14,153 bases of DNA from Rhizobiaceae bacterium (GTDB lineage Bacteria; Pseudomonadota; Alphaproteobacteria; Rhizobiales; Rhizobiaceae), in NCBI GenBank assembly GCA_020696915.1, contig JAJFMR010000032.1, positions 4,149 to 18,301 on the forward strand. Direction: 5' to 3'. The notes under the pieces are model-generated. The model did not search any database and had not been told where the DNA came from. It was given only the letters and a program-made list of their open reading frames with translations. Shown in pieces: positions 6,924-13,356 of this stretch. The translations under genes and the position numbers were made by a program. The number at the start of each line of letters is the position of its first letter. Positions within the stretch are counted from its first letter, which is position 1.

Positions 6924-8588
6924 ATGAAAGTGGCCATCTACAATCAGCTTGTGAGGGCGGGCGCCACCCGTCGTGAGGTGCTCAGGGGTGCAGCGAGCGT
7001 CGCCGCGCTTGCCGCGACGTCGGGCATGGGACTGGGGGCGCTGACGCGAAGCGCCGCGGCGCAGGCGGATCTGCGCGCCCAGATCCTGCAGATTCCGGGC
7101 GTCGGCAAGGGATCGCCGACGGACGCCGACTGGCAAAAGGTGGGTGAACTGTGCCTCGCGGGCACCAAGTCGAACGTGCAGCAAGGCGAGTTCGCGGGCG
7201 TCGAGCTTACCTTCATGGGGCTCAACAACCAGAACCTGCACAACTTCCTGTTCCGCGGCTTCCTGAAGCCGTGGGAAGCCTATACCGGCGCCAAGATCAA
7301 CTGGATCGACCTCGCGCAGGCCGACTACAATGCACGCCTGCAGCAGTCGATCGCCACCGGCACCGTCGACTTCGACGTGATCGAGATGGGGGCGCCTTTC
7401 GAGGGCGACGTCTGTGGCAAGGGGCTTGCCTCCGAGATGCCTGATTGGGTGAAGCAGCTGATCGACATGGACGACTATGTCACCTACCTGAAGGAGCCGG
7501 TCGGCACCTGGGACGGCAAGACCTACCGCATCTCGATCGACGGCGACTGCCATACCTTCGCCTACCGCAAGGATTACTACGAGAATGCCGAGTTCGCGGC
7601 CGCCTGGAAGGACGGGGGCGGCGAGGGCGAATGGGCGCCGCCCAAGACATGGGCGCAGGTGCAGGCGCACTCGAAGTTCCTCAAGGGCAAGAAGGACCCG
7701 CTGACCGGCCTCGATGCGCACGGCTTCCTCGATCCGCTCAAGGGATGGGGCGGTTTCGGCTTCTATTTCCTCGAGGACCGCGCCGCGCCCTACGCCAAGC
7801 ATCCCGACGACAAGGCGTGGCTGTTCGATGCGGACACCATGAAGCCAAGGGTCAACAATCCCGCCTTCGTCAAGGCGATCCAGGACGTCATGGACATCAT
7901 GGACACGCAGCCCGCGGACCAGATCAACGCCGATCCCGGCACCACCGCGTTCCAGCAGTTCCTTGCCGGCACCGGCGGCATGCTCACCTGGTGGGGCGAC
8001 GTGGGCTCGATGGCTCGCACGTCCGACACGTCGGTAGTCGGCGACGTCGTCGGCTTTTCTATCCTGCCGGGCGCCGACGAGGTCTACAATTCCAAGACCG
8101 GCGCGTGGGACAAGACGTTCAACGAGGCGCCGAACATGGCCTATATTGGCTGGGGCGTCTATGTCATGTCCCGCGTCGATTCCGACGAGAAGAGGAAGAA
8201 GGCTGCGTGGTCGGCGGCGGCGCATCTCGGCGGCAAGGACCTGTCGCTGTGGATGGCCGCCTATCCGTCCGGGTTCCAGCCCTACCGCAACTCGCATTTC
8301 GATTATGCGGAGTGGGAACAGGCCGGCTACGACCGCGCCTACATCGAAGACTATCTGGGTTCGAACGCCGACAGCTACAATCATCCCAATGCCGCGATCG
8401 AGCCGCGCATTCCGGGCATCTTCCAGTACTATTCGGTTGCCGAGGACGAACTGGCCAAGATCTATGCCGGGCAGTACAAATCGGTGCAGGAGGGTGCGGA
8501 CGCCATCGCCGCGGCCTGGGAGAAGATCACCGACCAGATCGGCCGCGACAACCAGGTCAAGCTCTACAAGGCTTCGCTGGGCATGTGA
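6924..8588 (+). CDS. ABC transporter solute-binding protein (family 1, Tat-exported)
   Basis: This 554-residue periplasmic protein should capture the sugar and hand it to the two permeases encoded next. It has a Tat-type signal: T-R-R-E-V-L-R (15-21), a moderately hydrophobic Ala/Gly-rich segment (22-41), and a likely cleavage near A-A-A-Q-A (44-48). Mature segments such as PWEAYTGAKINWIDL, ARLQQSIATGTVDFDVIEM and FQQFLAGTGGMLTWWGD fit the extracellular solute-binding protein family 1 fold. It is longer than most CUT1 binding proteins (about 420). The ATG at 6924 has GGGAGGAA upstream; the frame is open back to 6354, but that extension runs antisense through the ATPase gene. Tat export suggests folding, or a bound cofactor or metal, before export, which is unusual but known for sugar binders. 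Confidence 0.93.
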   Translation: MKVAIYNQLVRAGATRREVLRGAASVAALAATSGMGLGALTRSAAAQADLRAQILQIPGVGKGSPTDADWQKVGELCLAGTKSNVQQGEFAGVELTFMGLNNQNLHNFLFRGFLKPWEAYTGAKINWIDLAQADYNARLQQSIATGTVDFDVIEMGAPFEGDVCGKGLASEMPDWVKQLIDMDDYVTYLKEPVGTWDGKTYRISIDGDCHTFAYRKDYYENAEFAAAWKDGGGEGEWAPPKTWAQVQAHSKFLKGKKDPLTGLDAHGFLDPLKGWGGFGFYFLEDRAAPYAKHPDDKAWLFDADTMKPRVNNPAFVKAIQDVMDIMDTQPADQINADPGTTAFQQFLAGTGGMLTWWGDVGSMARTSDTSVVGDVVGFSILPGADEVYNSKTGAWDKTFNEAPNMAYIGWGVYVMSRVDSDEKRKKAAWSAAAHLGGKDLSLWMAAYPSGFQPYRNSHFDYAEWEQAGYDRAYIEDYLGSNADSYNHPNAAIEPRIPGIFQYYSVAEDELAKIYAGQYKSVQEGADAIAAAWEKITDQIGRDNQVKLYKASLGM

Positions 8589-8603
8589 GCCCGTCGCAAC
8601 CTG

Positions 8604-8629
8604 GCCCCCGGCGGCCGGCCGCCGGGGGC
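8604..8629 (+). repeat. 26-base perfect palindrome between binding-protein and permease genes
   Basis: GCCCCCGGCGGCC followed directly by its reverse complement forms a very stable hairpin 15 bases after the binding-protein stop. No T-run follows. Such intercistronic hairpins commonly protect the upstream message and lower downstream expression, as between malE and malF, matching the need for excess binding protein over permease. Confidence 0.75.
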
Positions 8630-8659
8630 TTCAGAGCTTGATGAACCAGCAGAGCCGTC

Positions 8660-9781
8660 ATGTCTGAACAGGCCCAGGCCGCAGCGCCCCCGTCCGGGCT
8701 CGGCGCCTCGTTCGACTTCATCCCGGAGCGCCGCCGCCGGTCCGGCCGCCTGCTGGTGGCTGCGGCAAGCCTCGGCCTCGCCGGCGCGATCGTCTTCCAG
8801 TTCCTGCACGCCACCGGACGCATCCCGTACGGCTTCTCGAACTGGCAGCCTTTGATCTATGTGTATATCGCATGGGGCGTGGCGCTCGGCGCCGGCCAGG
8901 TGCTCATGCGGGGCGAGGACGGCCACCGCGCGCTGTTCGTGCTGCCGGCCGTGCTGTTCACCCTGGCGCTGGTGGTGTTTCCGACCTTGTTCGGCTTCTA
9001 CATCGCCATGTCCGACTGGAACCTTTCGTCGCTGACGGGGCAGAAATTCAACGGCCTCGACAATTTCTGGCAGGCGCTCGCCGATCCCTTCTATCGCAAT
9101 GCGCTCGCCAACATGGTGCTCTATGTGCTGGCGGTCCTCGTCGAATACGTCGTCGCCTTCGCTCTCGCGCTCCTGCTCAATGCGCAGATCCGGGCGCGAA
9201 AGTTCTTCCGGGTCGTTTTCCTGCTGCCGCTGATGCTGTCGCCGGTGGCGGTGTCGTGGATGGTCGGCAAGTCGCTGATGGAAAACCGCTACGGCCCGAT
9301 CGCGAGCTTCGCCCGCTGGCTTGGCTGGGACAACCCGGCGTTCTTCACCAGCCCCTGGATCGCCAAGCTGTCCATCATGGCGATGGATGCCTGGACCTTC
9401 ATCCCGTTCATGATGATCATGCTGCTTGCGGGTCTGCAGGCCATGCCGCGCGACGTGGTCGAGGCTGCGAAGGTGGACGGCGCCACGCCCTGGCAGGGGT
9501 TTTGGCAGGTCACTTTCCCGTTGATGCTGCCGGTTTCGGTAACGGCGATCGTGCTGCGCATAATCTTCAAGCTGAAGCTCGCCGACATCATCATCACGGT
9601 GACGCTCGGCGGACCCGGCGGGGCGACCGATTCCGTCTCGAGCTTCATCTACCGCGAATATCGCGACCGCTCGAATGTCGGATACGGGACCATGCTTGCC
9701 ATGATCTACCTCGTCCTGATCGTCGTCTTCGTGACGCTGCTCCTGAAGCTTGCGAAGCGCTTCGTGCGCAGCGTCACCTGA
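8660..9781 (+). CDS. Sugar ABC transporter permease, MalF-like with extra N-terminal helices
   Basis: This 373-residue inner-membrane subunit forms half of the translocation pore. Residues about 91-373 are a standard MalF/UgpA-type permease, with the EAA loop EAAKVDGATPWQGFWQVTFP (268-287) that docks on the ATPase. Residues 31-50 and 63-82 are two additional hydrophobic segments, preceded by an arginine-rich stretch (ERRRRSGR), giving about eight helices as in MalF rather than the usual six. The ATG at 8660 has only a weak ribosome site, consistent with lower expression after the intercistronic hairpin. It is followed after 15 bases by the second permease. Family call is strong. Confidence 0.93.
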   Translation: MSEQAQAAAPPSGLGASFDFIPERRRRSGRLLVAAASLGLAGAIVFQFLHATGRIPYGFSNWQPLIYVYIAWGVALGAGQVLMRGEDGHRALFVLPAVLFTLALVVFPTLFGFYIAMSDWNLSSLTGQKFNGLDNFWQALADPFYRNALANMVLYVLAVLVEYVVAFALALLLNAQIRARKFFRVVFLLPLMLSPVAVSWMVGKSLMENRYGPIASFARWLGWDNPAFFTSPWIAKLSIMAMDAWTFIPFMMIMLLAGLQAMPRDVVEAAKVDGATPWQGFWQVTFPLMLPVSVTAIVLRIIFKLKLADIIITVTLGGPGGATDSVSSFIYREYRDRSNVGYGTMLAMIYLVLIVVFVTLLLKLAKRFVRSVT

Positions 9782-9796
9782 ACGGAAACAGCGGGA

Positions 9797-10711
9797 ATGA
9801 GCGCCATCGAGGAACGGGAAGTCATAGGGGCACAGTCGCGGACGGCCTTTGTGGCGGGCCGCGTCTTCATCTATGCAGCGCTTTTCCTGTGGGCCTTCGT
9901 CTGCCTTTTCCCCCTCTACTGGACGGTGACGACGTCGTTCAAGACGGCTCCGAACGTCATGCAGGGCCACATCGTGCCGTGGCTGCAGTTTTCGCCCGAC
10001 TGGCGCGGCTGGCGGTCGCTCGGGCTGTCGCCGGATACGATCTTCCAGACGTCGACCGTGCGCGAGGAGTTCCTGAAGCGCTTCTTCAACTCCGTCATCG
10101 CCTCGGTCGGCGCATCCGCGCTCGCCATCGTGATCGGCAGCCTCGCGGCCTACGGGCTGACGCGCTTCCGCTACAGGTTCTTCTGGTTCAGGAACGAGGA
10201 CATCTCCTTCTTTTTCCTGTCGCAGCTGATCCTGCCGCCCGTCGTCCTGGCACTTCCCTTTCTCGTTCTCTACAAGGAATTCGGCCTGCTCGACACGCGC
10301 ATCGGGCTGATACTGCTCTATACGCTGATGGTGCTGCCGATCGTCATCTGGATCATGCGCGACCAGTTCAATTCGATTCCCGTCGAACTCGAGGAGGCGG
10401 CGCTGGTCGACGGCCTGTCGGTCTGGGGGGCGTTCTTTCGCATCGTGCTGCCGATCGCTCTCCCCGGCATGGTCGCGGCCTTCATTCTTGCGCTGGTGCT
10501 GTGCTGGAACGAATATTTCTTCGCCGCACTGCTCACCTCGACCGACGCCAAGACCTTGCCGGTGATGCTGGCGAGCCAGACGGGCTCGCAGGGCATCAAC
10601 TGGTGGGCCATGGCCGCGCTGGCCACGGCGGCTATCACGCCGCTCGCCGTCATCGGCATCGTGCTGGAGCGCTATCTCATCAAGGGGATGACCGCCGGCG
10701 CCGTGAAGTAG
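9797..10711 (+). CDS. Sugar ABC transporter permease, MalG/UgpE type
   Basis: This 304-residue inner-membrane protein is the second pore subunit. It has about six hydrophobic segments, beginning at 23-45 (VFIYAALFLWAFVCLFPLYW), and the EAA loop EEAALVDGLSVWGAFFRIVL (199-218) followed by PIALPG. The N-terminal signature FPLYWTVTTSFKT is typical of the MalG branch. A short spacing from the preceding permease (15 bases) and the order binding protein, MalF-type, MalG-type mark one operon. The gene ends 34 bases before the tandem repeat where it meets the convergent creatininase gene. The partner ATPase is the divergent one at 5562-6620. Confidence 0.95.
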   Translation: MSAIEEREVIGAQSRTAFVAGRVFIYAALFLWAFVCLFPLYWTVTTSFKTAPNVMQGHIVPWLQFSPDWRGWRSLGLSPDTIFQTSTVREEFLKRFFNSVIASVGASALAIVIGSLAAYGLTRFRYRFFWFRNEDISFFFLSQLILPPVVLALPFLVLYKEFGLLDTRIGLILLYTLMVLPIVIWIMRDQFNSIPVELEEAALVDGLSVWGAFFRIVLPIALPGMVAAFILALVLCWNEYFFAALLTSTDAKTLPVMLASQTGSQGINWWAMAALATAAITPLAVIGIVLERYLIKGMTAGAVK

Positions 10712-10744
10712 GGACCCGGGAGGGCCAGCCTCGTCGGGGCCTTG

Positions 10745-10817
10745 GAACCATCACGGTGAGCCTGCCGAACCATCATGGTGAGCCCGCCCGAACCATCATG
10801 GTGAGCCTGCCGAACCA
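10745..10817. repeat. Tandem 22-23-base repeat, three full copies plus a partial, between convergent operons
   Basis: Three consecutive units begin at 10745, 10767 and 10790 with GAACCATCAYGGTGAGCCYG and end in CC; a fourth partial unit (GAACCA) begins at 10812. Adjacent units are joined by ACCATCATGGT, an 11-base palindrome. The repeat fills the junction between permease and creatininase and overlaps the last 22 bases of the latter. From memory, close variants (GGTTCG, then a short core, then GCTCACCATGA) are dispersed between genes in many alphaproteobacteria; that is recollection, not a search result. Confidence 0.85.
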
Positions 10818-11551
10818 AGCACGGCGCGCATGTGCTCCAGGATGAGATCGCGGCCCCGTCGGCCGGTTTCGGCCGAGGCATCCTTCGCCGTTACGGTATA
10901 CCACGCCTTGTTCGCGCCGCATCGGTCCATGTCGACCGCCTCCGGACAGAGCGCCATCATCAGCGACGTCTCGCCGAGCCCCGCATGATCGAAGGGATAG
11001 TGCGAGATGATCTCCTGCGTCATCAGCGGGTGGACGTTGATCCAGTTGAACGGATTGTCGCCGGCCCCATGCAGGGCATAGTAATCCGCCATCTTCGCAT
11101 TTCCCCACCACCCTTCGCCACGCTCCCTCTCGAGAAAACGGACGACCGCCTGGCGGCCGGCAAACCTGAAGGCCAGGTCCGTCGGCATGCCGGCCGAAAA
11201 GTTTTCGGTCTGGTGATGGATGAAGACGTGGATGTTGCGGAACCCGACGCGCAGCAGGCCGAAAAAGAGCTCTTCCGCAAACGGCGCCAGCCTCCCGGCA
11301 TCGACCTGCACGGAGCCGTTTCCCTCCGGCGGCTCTACCGCATAGCTCGCGGCACCGTAGTGGAAGGGCGGCAGGATGACGAGGTCCATCTGCGTTTCCA
11401 GCAGATCGAGCATCCTGATGACGGCGAGCGTGTCCATGCCGACCGCCATGTGCTCGCCGTGATACTCGAGGACGCCCAGCGGCAGCACCACGGGCAGGTT
11501 TTCCGCGATCGCCCTGCGGATCTGGTGCGGCAGCATCAGCTCGTAGCGCAC
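10796..11551 (-). CDS. Creatininase-family amidohydrolase (possibly IolN-like cyclitol ring hydrolase)
   Basis: This 251-residue cytoplasmic metal hydrolase shows the creatininase pattern. PLGVLEYHGEHMAVGMD (24-40) carries ligands E29, H31 and D40; FIHHQTENF (110-118) supplies H112/H113 and E116; HAGLGETSLMMAL (189-201) supplies E194. It differs from true creatininase (around 260 residues, hexameric) and from MftE in the segments GEGWWGN and GDNPFNWINVHPLM. These remind me of the inositol-pathway enzyme 3-dehydro-scyllo-inosose hydrolase (IolN), also a creatininase relative; I hold that subfamily guess loosely. The start is GTG at 11551, four bases after the stop of the SIS gene (TAG AGGC GTG), with the ribosome motif unusually close, so translation is probably coupled. 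The last six residues (GSAGSP) and the stop come from the tandem repeat. Confidence 0.88.
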   Translation of the reverse strand: MRYELMLPHQIRRAIAENLPVVLPLGVLEYHGEHMAVGMDTLAVIRMLDLLETQMDLVILPPFHYGAASYAVEPPEGNGSVQVDAGRLAPFAEELFFGLLRVGFRNIHVFIHHQTENFSAGMPTDLAFRFAGRQAVVRFLERERGEGWWGNAKMADYYALHGAGDNPFNWINVHPLMTQEIISHYPFDHAGLGETSLMMALCPEAVDMDRCGANKAWYTVTAKDASAETGRRGRDLILEHMRAVLGSAGSP

Positions 11552-11555
11552 GCCT

Positions 11556-12125
11556 CTATTCCATGTTGGTGTGCCGGGCTCGCATCGCCTCGGGCGAGAC
11601 GGCGAGCATCTCTTTCAGCTTCAGCACCATGACCTCGAACAGCACGAAGAGGGCGCCCTCGTAGACCGAGCCCATCGGCAGCACCGACGTCCGGCCGGCC
11701 CCCTGGTCGTCGGCCAGGGTCTGGGCGGGCACCAGCAGCGTGAAGTCGGCCATCCGCGCCGCGCTGCTTTCAGCTTGCGCGGTCAGCAGCAGCACCAGAG
11801 CCCCGGCCTCCCTGGCGATCTTCATCAGCGCCAGCACGGTCGATAGCTCGCCCGGTCCGGCCGTGACGAGAAAGACGTCGCCAGGCCCCAGTGGCGGCAT
11901 GGTGATGTCGCCGACCACCGCCACCGGCAGGCCGAGATGGAACAGTCGCATGGCGAAGCCCTTCATCTGCAATGCCTCGCGGCCGCAGCCAAAGACGCCG
12001 ATCCTCCCGCAGTCCACGATCATCCGGCAGGCTCGGTCGACGGCGGTCTCGTCCACGCGGGCGAGCACCCCGGCCAGTTCGTCGAGCGCCGCGCGAAATG
12101 GACTCTCGACGCTGTTCTCCATCAT
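11556..12125 (-). CDS. SIS-domain protein resembling 6-phospho-3-hexuloisomerase (HxlB-like)
   Basis: This 189-residue protein has the length and layout of HxlB, which isomerises 3-hexulose 6-phosphate to fructose 6-phosphate. Matching parts are FAMRLFHLGLPVAVVGD (57-73), the PMGSVYEGALF block (150-160) with E156, and the C-terminal RHTNME (184-189), close to the family's RHANLE. The sugar-phosphate loop deviates: HxlB usually reads SGSGET, here TAGPGELS (88-95), and GAGRSG becomes GCGREA. The substrate may therefore differ, although a phosphosugar remains likely. No hexulose-phosphate synthase is visible beside it. The start at ATG 12125 follows GGGAGGAG by five bases; ATG 12122 is equally possible. 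The frame extends to 12275, but that part overlaps the M42 gene. It lies between M42 (100-base gap) and creatininase (4-base gap). Confidence 0.85.
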   Translation of the reverse strand: MMENSVESPFRAALDELAGVLARVDETAVDRACRMIVDCGRIGVFGCGREALQMKGFAMRLFHLGLPVAVVGDITMPPLGPGDVFLVTAGPGELSTVLALMKIAREAGALVLLLTAQAESSAARMADFTLLVPAQTLADDQGAGRTSVLPMGSVYEGALFVLFEVMVLKLKEMLAVSPEAMRARHTNME

Positions 12126-12130
12126 GACGG

Positions 12131-12138
12131 CTCCTCCC
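12131..12138 (-). promoter_or_regulatory. Ribosome binding site GGGAGGAG for the SIS isomerase gene
   Basis: On the minus strand GGGAGGAG is followed by CCGTC and then ATGATG. It favours the start at 12125 (or 12122) over the longer frame reaching into the M42 gene. Confidence 0.7.
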
Positions 12139-12225
12139 GTGAGTTGCTTGGTGTGGCCGCAGCGATTCTCGAACATGCGATGCGCGCTCGGACTGGGCGT
12201 CTCGGCCTCGATGCCGGCTGATGGT

Positions 12226-13356
12226 TCACTGGACGGCGTCCCGGTCGAGGCTGAAACCGGGTCCGATCGCCGCAATCCCGGCCACCACGAGCCTGGTGAG
12301 CGCTGCCAGGTCTCGCAGGTCGCAGACTTCGGTCGAAGAATGCGAATAGCGCATCGGGAAGCCGAGATCGATGGCAGCCACTCCCTGGCCGACCAGCTGG
12401 ACGTAGGAACTGTCGGTGAGCACGCCGGTGTGGGCGCTTCGCTGCAGCGGGACGTCGATGGCCCGGCTCGTCTCTTCGAACAGCGCCACCAGCGCCGGAT
12501 GCGGGATGGTGCCGTTGAGCGTGCCGCGCCCGTGGAAGGAATAAAGGCTCATCACCGGTCCGCCGCCGAGCCGAACGTCGCCGCGGTGGCTCATGTCCGG
12601 CGTATCCGTCGCGAGCAGCAGGTCGAGCTGTATGGCGATGTCGGGCTGCAAGGCCTGGGCTGCCGCGACGGCGCCGCGCAGGTTGAATTCCTCCTGCACC
12701 GAGAACACGAAATGCACGGTCGGCCGCCGGGCGGTTTCCATGAGCCGGCCGGCGACTTCGAGGACGACGGCGCATCCCGCACGGTCGTCGACGGACGTGC
12801 CGGCGATACGGTCCGCCGAGAGTTCGATCACGTTTGGCCGGTAGACCACGGGGGTGCCGACATCGATGCCCGCGGCAAGCACCTCGTCGCGGCTCGAAAA
12901 ACCCGCGTCGATGAACAGCTCGGCATACGGCACGACCCTGTATTTCTCCTCCGGCGTGGTTGCATGGTGGCTCTTGCTGGCGATGACGCCGGGACGATCG
13001 CGTCCCTCGCCGCCGCACAGCAGCACTGCCTGCGACAGCAGCGCGCGCTCCGGAACACCGCCCAGCCGCTCCACCCGTATCAGGCCGTCCGCGTCGATCT
13101 TGCGCACCACGAAGCCGAGCTGGTCCATATGCGTGAACAGCATGACGGAGGGGGCTCCGGCCTCACCGGGCAGGCTGGCGATCAGGTTGCCGAGACGATC
13201 GGTACGGGTTGCAAGCCCGAGGCCGCTCAGCCGCCGCGCCAGGATGCGGCGCACCCGCTGCTCGTGGCCGCTGAGGCCCGGCGCCAGCATCAGCTCGACG
13301 AGAAGCGTCCGCAGCCGGGCCTGCGGATCCCCGCCGGGCTCATCGGCACCGTTCAT
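12226..13356 (-). CDS. M42-family metallopeptidase-like protein (SgcX-like)
   Basis: This 376-residue protein has the full M42 dinuclear-metal set: H76 and D78 in LFTHMDQLGF, D190 in GTSVDDRAG, catalytic E222 with E223 in SVQEEFNLRGA, and H339 in PMRYSHSSTE. A further ligand is probably D245 or D251. Typical M42 aminopeptidases read QEEVGLRGA; here FN replaces VG. M42 enzymes usually trim peptides as large tetrahedral shells, but the E. coli member SgcX sits in a sugar operon next to SgcQ. Here the upstream neighbour is a SgcQ/BtpA relative, and the ATG at 13356 overlaps that gene's stop by ATGA. I therefore suspect a role in carbohydrate-derivative metabolism, such as cleavage of an amide-linked or glycated substrate. 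The frame runs on to 13866 only as overlap with the BtpA gene. Confidence 0.9.
   Translation of the reverse strand: MNGADEPGGDPQARLRTLLVELMLAPGLSGHEQRVRRILARRLSGLGLATRTDRLGNLIASLPGEAGAPSVMLFTHMDQLGFVVRKIDADGLIRVERLGGVPERALLSQAVLLCGGEGRDRPGVIASKSHHATTPEEKYRVVPYAELFIDAGFSSRDEVLAAGIDVGTPVVYRPNVIELSADRIAGTSVDDRAGCAVVLEVAGRLMETARRPTVHFVFSVQEEFNLRGAVAAAQALQPDIAIQLDLLLATDTPDMSHRGDVRLGGGPVMSLYSFHGRGTLNGTIPHPALVALFEETSRAIDVPLQRSAHTGVLTDSSYVQLVGQGVAAIDLGFPMRYSHSSTEVCDLRDLAALTRLVVAGIAAIGPGFSLDRDAVQ

Noticed and set aside
6662..6976. 104-codon plus-strand frame in the divergent control region
   Set aside because: It overlaps the start of the binding-protein gene in another frame, has no clear ribosome site, and matches nothing I recognise.
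6813..8384. 523-codon minus-strand frame opposite the binding-protein gene
   Set aside because: No recognisable domain, and composition rich in R, G, V and D reflects the antisense of a GC-rich gene.
8564..9970. 468-codon minus-strand frame opposite the permease
   Set aside because: Highly charged His/Arg/Glu translation is what the antisense of a hydrophobic membrane protein gives.
10745..10817. CRISPR-like array
   Set aside because: The 22-23-base units are directly adjacent with no unique spacers and no cas genes, so it is a plain tandem repeat.
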